From contig JBCCHB010000085.1 in NCBI GenBank assembly GCA_039028975.1, forward strand, positions 1-64,000: 64,000 nucleotides of DNA, written 5' to 3'. Within the stretch, counting starts at the first letter, position 1. Every line of letters starts with the position of its first letter. The position numbers were made by a program, and so were the translations under genes. Positions 45,212-53,985 of this stretch are shown in pieces. The notes under the pieces were generated by a model, which had not been told where the DNA came from, did no database searches, and saw nothing but the letters and a program-made list of their open reading frames with translations. This DNA comes from JAHBNG01 sp039028975. Its GTDB lineage: Bacteria; Chloroflexota; Anaerolineae; Caldilineales; Caldilineaceae.

Positions 45212-45563
45212 TTTTTTACTCCTCTAGATGAAATTTAAGAGTAAGAAACATTGCAAAGTATACCATCATATTATTGCAACATGCGAATAGTTTGCAACCC
45301 TGAAGAGCAATAGAGAAGATCGGACAAAATGTGCCAAAGTTCGGACACCAACCTTACAGAAGCCAGCTAAAATAGAGAAAGTTGACTTCCCTCGGTCAAC
45401 TACGCTCAGCGCTGAATGAAAACCGCAGGATAAACAGACCCAAAAGTTATACTAAGCTCCGTTTGAAAACAGGTGTTTGGTCTGCCTAGTAGAGCATAGG
45501 AATACACCTGTTTTCAAAACGACCGCAGTATAGTTCCCGCTGATAATACCTAAAGGGGAGAAT
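45212..45563. other. Divergent intergenic region
   Basis: 352 bp between the STAND/TPR gene and the 107-codon gene. It holds the palindromic element at 45448-45532 close to the right-hand gene's start. No further gene was seen. Confidence 0.65.
45448..45532. repeat. Palindromic dispersed repeat, copy 3 (MITE-like, best preserved)
   Basis: Left arm TATACTAAGCTCCGTTTGAA with AACAGGTGT; right arm ACACCTGTTTTC with AAAACGACCGCAGTATA. The arms share TATACT and GAAAACAGGTGT as inverted repeats but differ in the middle (AAGCTCC against GCGGTCG). It lies 31 bp upstream of the start at 45564. Confidence 0.75.
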
Positions 45564-45887
45564 ATGATGACCAAATGGGAGCAGATTGTGCGCACCATTG
45601 TGGATGGCACTCATGATTGTAAGACCGGACATAAAGTTGGGCAGATGGATGGTCTCTTGACAACGTGGCTAGCACTAGATACCGAAACAGCCAAGTCGCA
45701 TATCAGCCATTTTGTCCAATCCGCATCCACAAGTCAAATAGACATGATGGATCACTGTTTTATTCATGGCGAACCGAACCATAAATTGTCCGATAATCAA
45801 GCCCGGCTGCTGCTCTACTATGCTTGGTTCAAAATGCATGAATTGGCCCGGTATCAACAGTTTCGAGGCTTTCCGCGTATTGATTAA
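45564..45887 (+). CDS. Small hypothetical protein, 107 residues
   Basis: Start ATGATG at 45564 with GGGGAG upstream, so it is probably a real gene. No signal peptide or membrane segment. The visible sequence is helical and mildly acidic with His/Cys (GTHDCKTGHKVGQM, DHCFIHGEPNHKLSD) and ends QQFRGFPRID. I recognise no family. It is followed 27 nt later by the start of the TSP3 protein gene at 45915 and may be co-transcribed with it; it diverges from the STAND/TPR regulator. Confidence 0.65.
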   Translation: MMTKWEQIVRTIVDGTHDCKTGHKVGQMDGLLTTWLALDTETAKSHISHFVQSASTSQIDMMDHCFIHGEPNHKLSDNQARLLLYYAWFKMHELARYQQFRGFPRID

Positions 45888-45914
45888 ATTGTGCTTATAA
45901 AGAAAGGAATTGTT

Positions 45915-48722
45915 ATGAAGAACCGTACAAAATTTTGTTGTAAACATTTAATATTCATTTTACTTGTGATGTCTATCCTATTCTTGGCCGCGGTTCCACC
46001 GCAAGGAATTCAAGCATCTGCACAAGACGAGGTACTTTATGAACAAAGTAAGACGCCACCCAAACCCCAAATTGGTACAGATAGTGACGGGGATTGGGTC
46101 TCTGATGCTGATGAGGAACGCTTTGGAAGCGACGCCTCATTGGTCGACACAGATAGTGATGGTATGAGTGATTTTGAAGAAATTTTCGTCTTGCTTACTG
46201 ATCCCAGCGAAGCCAATATAGACAGGGACAGTGATGGTTTTTTTGACCAAGTAGAAGAACAACTATTCAAAACTGATCCCAATCAAGCCGACGATGATCA
46301 AGACGGCGATTTGCTACCAGATGTAACAGAGAATTTGCTGGGAAGCAATCCACAAAAAGCAGATAGTGACCAGGATTTGCTTTCGGATTTTGTTGAGCTT
46401 TTTTTGCTTGATTCCGATCCAACCCAGGCTGACTTGGACAAAGACAGGAATGGCTATCCAGATATACTACAAGCTTGGTTGCCACAACATCTACAGCGAA
46501 CAAGCTGTCAAGCTAGCGTGACATTAACAGTTGATTCATTAACCGTTATTGATCCAGAAGAGGAAGATAGCACAACGAATATGAGTGGCGGTGATGAAAC
46601 GACAGTAGTCTATGGTATCCAGGTCAGTCCGCCCAATCAGCCCATAGAGTTTCTCAGCAATGGTACGCCTGATGGTGACCTTTGGAGTGGCGATGCCTAT
46701 GAAGGTGATATATTTACAAACTTTCGCACATTGGGTCCATTACGAGCTAAGTGCGGAGAGATTATCAGCGTGTTCCTGGTCGCAATGGAATTAGATGGCT
46801 TCATGGGTGGCGAAACCCAAATGGGAAACTTCCAGATGGATAAGCCATTGGCATTTACGCGGTTGCCTGTTGGGTGGGATTTTGCCCTACAGCAGGAGCA
46901 CATTTTTGAGGGGACGGGCGTTGATGGCCATTACGAATATGCGATGATCTATACCCCACAGGTTGCGCTAGGTGGTACCCCATTGAAAGGATTACCTCAA
47001 CTCAATGAAGAGACAATTTCACTGGTAGACAATTCTGATACCGTAATACCTTGTACAGCGGATGCCACGGGAGGAAGCAACCTGACGCCAGGTTCTTCAC
47101 GTCAACCAAGAGAAGCACAAACAGCCAACTCACAGAATCAGCCGTTCTTTTTTGAAGAGCAATTTGACGACAACAAGGGCCAATGGACTATCAGCAATTA
47201 CCAAGGCACAGAAATTAGCAACGGCTCACTCGGATTTGACTCGACCATATTACCGGCCAATCTCCGTTACTACTGGTACCCAGAGTCTGTGAGCCATCAC
47301 AAAACGCTACGAGCCGCAACGCAAGGAGATTTCAATTTAGAGATAGAGTTCTTCGATTTTAAGACTGCGCCTGATCCAGATAATTTTATCGTGAGTCTTA
47401 TGGTGAGAAATCTCGACACGGGTGCACTGACAAATATTTTCCAGATCGGTAACAATAACCGTTGGATCTTCATCGATTTTGTTGACGAAGAGGAGACCGA
47501 GACCGGGAATCTACCCAAAGAGATCAATCTCCTTGATGGTGACCGGCATTCTATGCGTTGGGAAGTTACGAAGAAGGCTGGTCAAACTTTCCATACCTTG
47601 ATTGTTGATGACATTGAGGTCGCTTCACTACAGCGTGATGTAGACCTATTTGGTTCTCCTGTCTTCGGTTTTGGACATAACAGGCATAAAGAAGAAGATC
47701 GAACGGCATCGGTCCGAGTTGATCGCTTTACCGTAACGGCTTCAGGAGCCAATTTGAAACCTGGTACCGGTATCGGACCTTTTACAGAACAATTAACCTT
47801 GGAGAACGAACGGTTCACCATGAAGCACCCGGCTGACTGGATCATGAGTTCGCAAGCAGAGCAAACGAGCCAAGCATCGAATGGAGCCGTCAACAATGTG
47901 GAGATGTTCAACAGCACCCATGGCTTTATTGGTGCAAGCAACGAGATGGCGCTAACGATCTATGAGCCAGTCTACGTGATGGAGGAGACCGGTATTATTG
48001 ATACCACAAAGGCCGAGTTGGCAGATGTGCTTTATCCTTTTGTTAAAGCAGCGTTGAAAGAGACGGTCAGAAGCGAACGACCAAAGTTAGGCATCTTCGA
48101 GACGATCATAGTTTGTGACAAACTCTTATTGCGTACAACTGTGCAGATGGCGAATAGCTCAATGACCTGGGTAGCCTCTAGAAACAGTGATGAGACAGTG
48201 ACCATCACAAAGATCCAGCTACCCAAAACTCAGGTAGAGGAGCTGATGCTCACGCCCCTTGGCATGATTAGTACCCTCGACTACATAGCACCGCCTTATA
48301 CCGTACGTGAGCTGGATGGACCCGCTATTGCCGCCAAGGAATTCATGATTTCGATGGCCCGGGGAAATTTCGACGACGCAATAGACATGATCTGCACACC
48401 TGAACGCCTTTTCTTCAGTATTGCTGATTTCTTTCTAAGTGACGCCTTCAACACCAGTGTGATTACAAACCTAGCGCTGGAAGGGTACAAACTTGATGAT
48501 TCCTACCGCTATTACGAAACGGTTTGGATCGGCAAGGACGATGATGGGGATGAGAGTGCCTTTGTTCGTGTATCGGGTCACGTTGTCCATATTCACCCTG
48601 ATGGCGCAGAGAAGATCGTTGCCCAAAGCCGCGCCCCCATCTTTGGACGGAGCACCATCATTCGTGTGGAAAAAGAGAATGATGTATGGCGGGTCTGTCA
48701 GGGTGCGAAATTTAAATGGTAA
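45915..48722 (+). CDS. Secreted TSP3-repeat protein with concanavalin-like and C-terminal alpha/beta domains
   Basis: ATG 45915 is chosen (935 residues) because AAAGGA lies 6 nt upstream and it opens a signal peptide (HLIFILLVMSILFLAAVP). Residues of about 50-190 carry five TSP3-like units (TDSDGDWVSDADEERFGSD, TDSDGMSDFEEIFVL). About 205-400 is a beta-rich region without a clear family. About 415-590 is a concanavalin/LamG-like domain (EEQFDDNKGQWTISNY, later GSPVFGFGHNRH). About 600-760 resembles a PsbP-like fold (ENERFTMKHPADWIMSS). The last 160 residues (AAKEFMISMARGNFDDAIDM, ending VCQGAKFKW) look like a DUF4878/NTF2-like lipoprotein domain. It is exported. It lacks the LP ending and the giants' C-terminal domain. 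Confidence 0.82.
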   Translation: MKNRTKFCCKHLIFILLVMSILFLAAVPPQGIQASAQDEVLYEQSKTPPKPQIGTDSDGDWVSDADEERFGSDASLVDTDSDGMSDFEEIFVLLTDPSEANIDRDSDGFFDQVEEQLFKTDPNQADDDQDGDLLPDVTENLLGSNPQKADSDQDLLSDFVELFLLDSDPTQADLDKDRNGYPDILQAWLPQHLQRTSCQASVTLTVDSLTVIDPEEEDSTTNMSGGDETTVVYGIQVSPPNQPIEFLSNGTPDGDLWSGDAYEGDIFTNFRTLGPLRAKCGEIISVFLVAMELDGFMGGETQMGNFQMDKPLAFTRLPVGWDFALQQEHIFEGTGVDGHYEYAMIYTPQVALGGTPLKGLPQLNEETISLVDNSDTVIPCTADATGGSNLTPGSSRQPREAQTANSQNQPFFFEEQFDDNKGQWTISNYQGTEISNGSLGFDSTILPANLRYYWYPESVSHHKTLRAATQGDFNLEIEFFDFKTAPDPDNFIVSLMVRNLDTGALTNIFQIGNNNRWIFIDFVDEEETETGNLPKEINLLDGDRHSMRWEVTKKAGQTFHTLIVDDIEVASLQRDVDLFGSPVFGFGHNRHKEEDRTASVRVDRFTVTASGANLKPGTGIGPFTEQLTLENERFTMKHPADWIMSSQAEQTSQASNGAVNNVEMFNSTHGFIGASNEMALTIYEPVYVMEETGIIDTTKAELADVLYPFVKAALKETVRSERPKLGIFETIIVCDKLLLRTTVQMANSSMTWVASRNSDETVTITKIQLPKTQVEELMLTPLGMISTLDYIAPPYTVRELDGPAIAAKEFMISMARGNFDDAIDMICTPERLFFSIADFFLSDAFNTSVITNLALEGYKLDDSYRYYETVWIGKDDDGDESAFVRVSGHVVHIHPDGAEKIVAQSRAPIFGRSTIIRVEKENDVWRVCQGAKFKW

Positions 48723-48787
48723 GGCTAATGATATTTATAGAGAGTGGATAGAGGAATCTTACCAACGCAGTAAAGGTTAAAACTTCT

Positions 48788-48850
48788 GGAAGGATTCTCG
48801 GGGCAGTGTAGCCTCAAGAATCCAATCCTTCCGAAAGAGGGTTTACCTCT
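48788..48850 (+). terminator. Two hairpins between genes, probable weak terminator
   Basis: GGAAGGATT (48788-48796) pairs with AATCCTTCC (48824-48832). A second stem AGAGG/CCTCT (48836-48850) is followed by GTTATTT. They stand between the stop at 48722 and the next start at 48883. The U-tract is poor. Confidence 0.5.
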
Positions 48851-48882
48851 GTTATTTAGAGATACCGAAGAGGGATCATCGG

Positions 48883-50232
48883 ATGAAAATATTTGCAACA
48901 CTGCTTATCGTACTACTATTGTCCAACGCAGCCTGTTCAGCATTCAACCTACCAAGTGGTGTAGACAATTCGGTTGAAGCATCAGTAAATTCTCAAATCC
49001 AGAGACCAGTCACCGGAACTGAGCAAAGTGAACAAATAGAAGAGCCAACCTTAGACGTGCTCCTCCAACAGGCAGAGGCTTTTGAACAAGCGGGTGATCA
49101 GGTTGCGGCATTGGTGCTGTATGATCAGATTATTGCAATGGATGCCCAACAGGCGTCCGCTTATATTGGTCGAGCAAATCTTTACACAATGGAAGAAAAT
49201 TTCGACCAAGCACTGTTGAATCTTAAGCAAGCTATTGGATTGGAGCCGGATAATGCTTATCTCTACGCATTGCGTTGCACAATCTACCTGTTCCAAAATG
49301 GAGCGGGGCAAAATGAAATACACCAGACGCGCCAAGCCTGCAATGAAGCAGTGAACAAGGATGACCAATATGCCTACGGGTACATTAAGCGAGGCGACTT
49401 CTATATTCTACAAGGTCAACAGGCCGAGGCGCTAGCAGACTATCAGCGTGCCACAGAGTTGGAGCCTAAGCTTGCCTATGGCTATGTACAACAAGGGAAC
49501 ATTGTTGCCAGCCAGGAAAAACTGGAAGAGGCACTGAACCTTTATGACCAAGCCATCGCTCTCGATCCTACATACGCCCAAGCCTATCTGAAACGCGGTC
49601 TAACGCTACGATATGTAGGTGATCTGTCGGCAGCGCTGGCAGATTTTGATCAAACCCTACTGCTCCAGCCGGACAATTCCGTAGCACTCCTCAATCGGGG
49701 ATACATCTATCAAATGCAGAAAGAGTATGAGAATGCTCTAGCAGACTTTGACTCGGCGATTAAATCAAATGCTGAACATGCTAACTTATTCCATACCCGT
49801 GGTGAGTTACAGTACCAGCTACAAAATTTCGATGCCGCTATTGCCGATTTCAACGCTGCCCTCGATCTAGATCCAGAGTTGAATAGTGCCTACTTTAATC
49901 TTGGCCTGCTCTACGATACGAGCGACAATACGGGTGAAGCTGTCACCTATTTCCGACGCTTTCTCCTTCTTTATCCGGTTGATGACGAATTCTCAGCCTA
50001 TGCCCAATCAAGAATCTCGGCACCACGCAGTTTGGGGGATTTCGCTGCCCAACTCTTTATGGAAGCGGCCAACCTGCCACCGGCTCCGACCCCAAATTGG
50101 AATAGCAACCCTCCAGAACAAAGAATTGAGTACTCCACTCGTTATTACAATCCCGATACTGGACGCTACCAGAATACGTACTGTTCCAACTGTCGTGAAG
50201 AGTGGCAAAGGGATATATACTTCGGCGATTGA
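48883..50232 (+). CDS. TPR-repeat lipoprotein
   Basis: This encodes 449 residues from ATG 48883 with GAGGG upstream. The signal MKIFATLLIVLLLSNAAC places the lipidated Cys at residue 18. From about residue 60 to 370 there are eight to nine 34-residue tetratricopeptide repeats (ALADYQRATELEPKLAYGYV, DQAIALDPTYAQAYLKRG, FDAAIADFNAALDLDPELN). The C-terminal 60 residues are Pro/Asn/Tyr-rich (PPAPTPNWNSNPP) and end with CSNC and WQRDIYFGD. TPR lipoproteins usually act as scaffolds for envelope complexes. The partner is unknown; exported neighbours on both sides make an envelope role likely. Confidence 0.87.
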   Translation: MKIFATLLIVLLLSNAACSAFNLPSGVDNSVEASVNSQIQRPVTGTEQSEQIEEPTLDVLLQQAEAFEQAGDQVAALVLYDQIIAMDAQQASAYIGRANLYTMEENFDQALLNLKQAIGLEPDNAYLYALRCTIYLFQNGAGQNEIHQTRQACNEAVNKDDQYAYGYIKRGDFYILQGQQAEALADYQRATELEPKLAYGYVQQGNIVASQEKLEEALNLYDQAIALDPTYAQAYLKRGLTLRYVGDLSAALADFDQTLLLQPDNSVALLNRGYIYQMQKEYENALADFDSAIKSNAEHANLFHTRGELQYQLQNFDAAIADFNAALDLDPELNSAYFNLGLLYDTSDNTGEAVTYFRRFLLLYPVDDEFSAYAQSRISAPRSLGDFAAQLFMEAANLPPAPTPNWNSNPPEQRIEYSTRYYNPDTGRYQNTYCSNCREEWQRDIYFGD

Positions 50233-50343
50233 TTCTATACCTACTCAAGTCGTGGGTGAGGCAGTGGCGGTTAGCCGTCTCAAAACCGGGATTTGTATAA
50301 ACCCTATCGTTAATGCATAGAGGTTCACCAGGAGGTAAACACC

Positions 50344-50586
50344 ATGACGCCACAAGCGCTGACATTATCGCTAATGGTAGCCATCGTTCTCTTAACCGGC
50401 ATAGGCTTCTACGCCACTTGGCTGGGTCTAGCTCTTTCGGCAATTAGACGGTCGTTGAACCACATTGCCGTCATCGAAGCGAAATTTCCTGCCAACTCAA
50501 GGTATAGGTCGGCAAACGGGCAAAACCAGAGTAACTTGTGTTGTGTACCAAGCCAAAAATCCGTTCGTTCCCCGAACCCGCTGTAG
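50344..50586 (+). CDS. Small single-pass membrane protein, 80 residues
   Basis: A near-perfect Shine-Dalgarno (CCAGGAGGTAAACACC) directly precedes ATG 50344, which supports a real gene despite its size. One hydrophobic segment (LTLSLMVAIVLLTGIGFYAT, about residues 6-25) is followed by a short basic amphipathic stretch (SAIRRSLNHIAVIEAKFP) and a polar tail with two Cys. No family recognised. It may be a small membrane regulator or a subunit of the neighbouring exported proteins' machinery. Confidence 0.65.
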   Translation: MTPQALTLSLMVAIVLLTGIGFYATWLGLALSAIRRSLNHIAVIEAKFPANSRYRSANGQNQSNLCCVPSQKSVRSPNPL

Positions 50587-50752
50587 TTTGACTCATTCAT
50601 CATATTCAGGAGGTTAATTCACAGAAACAACAGCTCAACATATGTATCATGGCACCATGAGAGGATTATGCCATACGCAATGAAATTAACCTCTCATATC
50701 CCTATATATCTTTTCCTTTCGTACACTCTTTCAATACAATTCTGGAGGCAAC

Positions 50753-51628
50753 ATGTTCCAACCAACCATGCGTAAACTCACCCTCACCTGTCTTATGGTG
50801 CTTCTGCTCACGCCCCTGCTGGCGCTAAAAGGCGACTGGGTCTGGTCCCAACCGTCCGACGGATCTGTTCACTTAGCAGAGCCACCCTTTCTCAATGTCG
50901 CGCAAGCGCAAGGTACCACCTTTGCCGATAATGAAGCGGGCATTGCTGCCTACTTCAATGCAGGGAGTGCCATCGATATCAACAGCCCCAACTTACAGCC
51001 TCTCTACCGCTCACCCACAACACCGAGTGAGGGCTATCTGCTAGGGTCGGCCATCGTTTCTGAAACCCATCCTGATCTGGATTACGATGCCAACGACGAT
51101 GTAAAGCTCTATATCAGCGCTGATGGCTGGGTCATGGCCTATTACCCTCGTGGAGAACCTACAAGTAAGATCTTTGACTTGCTGAATTGGGATGGCGGCG
51201 GTGTTTTGCCTACAAAGTTAGAGCAGGTCCTTGGAGATACAGCATCCAAAATTAGTGCGCCACAACCAACACCAACCTATTATCATTTTGCCTTTCCCAA
51301 TGCTAACCACATGATGTTGATTGCAGATGAACACAATTCGGGTGCTGTTAGCACAAACTCGTTTAATTTCACTCCACCTAATGAGTTTGAGTATTTTCAG
51401 TGGAGTTGGGCGCTAGCAAGTTTGAACATCTACAGAGTTGACTTTAGCTATGAGCTAAACGGCACCGAAATTGTAGGAGGTATTGAGCAGGGTGTAGCCC
51501 AATATGATAATTTCTCCAGCCCTCAGCCTAATAGAGGCCAGACGAATACAGCTACGATTAGGGTTAGTACCACTGCATCAGGCTATCGTGGTGCAGGTGG
51601 ACTTGCTGTCATCTACAAGGTGCCATAA
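50753..51628 (+). CDS. Secreted hypothetical protein, 291 residues
   Basis: ATG 50753 follows GGAGGCAAC. A signal peptide (LTLTCLMVLLLTPLLALKG) is visible, with possible cleavage near VAQAQ around residue 54. The mature part is beta-rich with aromatic residues (YYPRGEPTSKIFDLLNWDGG, FQWSWALASLNIYRVDF) and ends SGYRGAGGLAVIYKVP. I recognise no family. Its TAA overlaps the ATG of the C11 protease gene (TAATG), so the two are translationally coupled. That makes it a candidate substrate, inhibitor or partner of the protease. Confidence 0.75.
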   Translation: MFQPTMRKLTLTCLMVLLLTPLLALKGDWVWSQPSDGSVHLAEPPFLNVAQAQGTTFADNEAGIAAYFNAGSAIDINSPNLQPLYRSPTTPSEGYLLGSAIVSETHPDLDYDANDDVKLYISADGWVMAYYPRGEPTSKIFDLLNWDGGGVLPTKLEQVLGDTASKISAPQPTPTYYHFAFPNANHMMLIADEHNSGAVSTNSFNFTPPNEFEYFQWSWALASLNIYRVDFSYELNGTEIVGGIEQGVAQYDNFSSPQPNRGQTNTATIRVSTTASGYRGAGGLAVIYKVP

Positions 51629-53679
51629 TGAGACTTCATACAACGAGCGGTCTCTGCACCGCCTTCATCATCACGTTTCTATGGATCCTCAACGCATATG
51701 GGCAAACAGATATCGCCGTGAGTGATGCCAATGCAACGTTAACCGTTGGCTTTGGCACTGATACATCCCAGTTGGAGGCATCGCTCCAGAGTGTACCCCT
51801 CCATCGAGTCTTTGCAGATTTCAGCAATGCCACGATCAAGCAAATGCTTGTGGATGCGCCGGTAGCCATGCGTACTGCCATGAGCATCGTCACGCCCCGG
51901 GTATCACCGGACTACGCCAGCGCTAGTCGTGCTGCACCCCTGGTCTTTCCTAGGGCATTGGTCAATGATCAAGTGGCTCCCCAATTGGAAGGCGCAGTAG
52001 TTAAGCAGACAGGGAGTACGGCCACTTCACTGCTGTTACTCTGGACGGCCAACGAATATGTTCAAAGTACCTTCGAATATGGCACGGCGTCCGGCTCCTA
52101 TTCTCAAAGCATTGAACTCGATGAAGGTCAGTATGGAACGAATTTTCGCCATGAAGTCACTGGTTTGACCATTGGGACCACCTACTTTGGTCGTATCACT
52201 ATGGCCGATCTCAGCGGCAATCAAGGTCAGAGTGAAGAATTCACCTTTGCCTTACAGAACCCTGGTGCCAAACCACTGGTTCTCGTCTATGCCGTCCTCG
52301 ACAACAACTTAGGGGACGATGCCGAAGCTTTGGATCGCCTCGTGAAAAATGTCTTTGCGGGTAAACATGACGATGTAGATGTCCGCCTGCTCATTGATAG
52401 CCCCGGCCCCAACAGCAGCTATATCTACGAGGTGCAAAGCGGGACAGGGAATTGTTCCATTCGTACAGATCCAACCTGTAATAGACGCTATCAATTAGGC
52501 ACAACCTATTGGCAGGCCAATGAAGATACGGCTCACCCCACGTCCCTCTTTGATTTTGCCAATGATGCCATCAATGCTCACCCCAATCCATCTCAGATTC
52601 TTCTGTCGCTGGTCGGTCACGGTGCCGGATGGGCAGCGGGGGCACTCCCGGGGCAGCCCAGTGCATGGGATGATCAGCCCAGTGCGTGGGATGACCAACC
52701 CAGTGGCGATGGGTCCAACTCGGAAACGATCGGTGGCCTACTTTGGGATGATACTATCGGTGGTAACATATCGGGTAGCCGCTCTCTGTCCACCAAGGCC
52801 CTCCGTCAGGCACTCGAGTGGGTTAAGGAAGAAAGTGGACATACCATCGATCTACTCTATCTCGATGCTTGCTCCATGGGGATGGCTGAAGTAGGTTACG
52901 AAATACGGGACGACGCTCGATATCTGTTGGCATCACCCAACACCGCATGGGCATCCTTTGCCTACGCGCCTATGATTCAAGCAACAAAGCCCAACATGAC
53001 CGCGGATGCCATTGGACGAGCGTGGATAGACGCTGAGACTAGAGCGTTAGATTCCTCACAATATAGTTACCCATATACCTTTGCGCTTTATGATCTAGGT
53101 CAAATGGGCAACTTGGCCGGTGCGGTACAAGACCTTGGCAGTGCCCTGCAAGCTGCACTGAGCGGACAAAAAACGGTAATACGTCGAGCGTATGAAAATA
53201 CAGAGCGGTATGAAAGCAACTATGAGGGGGCCATCAACCAAAGCGACAGCTATCTCGATCTCGGTAGCTTGGTTGTGCAACTGGAATCGCATGTTGGGGC
53301 CGATAAGCTCAATAATTCGCTCCAACCCGTAAAAACAGCGATCAACCAAATGGTGGCGCACCCATTCAACTCCCGTAGCGGACAACCACACACGTACCCT
53401 GACAATTCTTGGCAGTGGACAGAGGCTCTAGGTATTAGCATCTATTTTCCTCATGAAGATGATCCAAAGCGCTCCATCTATACTGAGGAAAATTTAGAGT
53501 GGGTTTCTGCAACTGGCTGGGATGAATTCTTAAATGCATACTTAGGCGACGTACAGTCAGCAAGCATGCAAGAACTGCCCACTTGTCAATCTACCCGTAG
53601 CTGTAATGAATTGCCAAAGCAGTTGGACGTTGTGCAAGAGGTAAGCGGCGAATTGTATTTACCGTTTGTTTTGCAGTAG
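51628..53679 (+). CDS. Secreted clostripain-like (C11) cysteine protease with fibronectin-like domain
   Basis: This encodes 683 residues; the start codon overlaps the upstream stop. Signal peptide about residues 1-25 (CTAFIITFLWILNAYG). Residues of about 105-205 are a fibronectin type III/purple-phosphatase N-like domain (FEYGTASGSYSQSI, HEVTGLTIGTTYFGRI). The C11 catalytic domain follows, with His331 in SLVGHGAGW and Cys415 in YLDACSMGMAEVGYEI. Between them lies a 7-residue tandem repeat (PSAWDDQ). The later blocks YALALYD-like (YPYTFALYDLGQMG) and ALGISIYFPHE are typical of the family. It ends GELYLPFVLQ, an LP motif. Clostripain-type enzymes cut after basic residues and are self-processed. 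It is predicted to be extracellular. Confidence 0.87.
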   Translation: MRLHTTSGLCTAFIITFLWILNAYGQTDIAVSDANATLTVGFGTDTSQLEASLQSVPLHRVFADFSNATIKQMLVDAPVAMRTAMSIVTPRVSPDYASASRAAPLVFPRALVNDQVAPQLEGAVVKQTGSTATSLLLLWTANEYVQSTFEYGTASGSYSQSIELDEGQYGTNFRHEVTGLTIGTTYFGRITMADLSGNQGQSEEFTFALQNPGAKPLVLVYAVLDNNLGDDAEALDRLVKNVFAGKHDDVDVRLLIDSPGPNSSYIYEVQSGTGNCSIRTDPTCNRRYQLGTTYWQANEDTAHPTSLFDFANDAINAHPNPSQILLSLVGHGAGWAAGALPGQPSAWDDQPSAWDDQPSGDGSNSETIGGLLWDDTIGGNISGSRSLSTKALRQALEWVKEESGHTIDLLYLDACSMGMAEVGYEIRDDARYLLASPNTAWASFAYAPMIQATKPNMTADAIGRAWIDAETRALDSSQYSYPYTFALYDLGQMGNLAGAVQDLGSALQAALSGQKTVIRRAYENTERYESNYEGAINQSDSYLDLGSLVVQLESHVGADKLNNSLQPVKTAINQMVAHPFNSRSGQPHTYPDNSWQWTEALGISIYFPHEDDPKRSIYTEENLEWVSATGWDEFLNAYLGDVQSASMQELPTCQSTRSCNELPKQLDVVQEVSGELYLPFVLQ

Positions 53680-53985
53680 AGATAACCTTACGCGTACACT
53701 GGTGATCAGCCGTATTTGACAACTATGGCCTAGTGCATCATCAACATTAAGAATTCGGGTTGTTATCTGTTCAGTGAGCACGAGGTGACCGGCACGGGGC
53801 GTGCCTACTGGACCCGAAAATTAAAATTTGACGAAGCACTAGCCATGAGCAAAATTTAGCCATTCGCTCATCACAACCATCACATATAACCTGCCTATCT
53901 GAAGAAGGATAGGTGGGTTGTGTTATACTATCCTTAATAAGATTTATCGAACGGACGAGATCCAACTCACTCAATCAAAATACCT
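53680..53985. other. Intergenic region with two hairpins
   Basis: GGCACG/CGTGCC with a 3-nt loop (53791-53805) and a longer stem AACCTGCCTATC/GATAGGTGGGTT (53888-53899 and 53908-53919). Neither has a T-tract; the second may still mark the end of the protease transcript. No gene seen. Confidence 0.55.
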
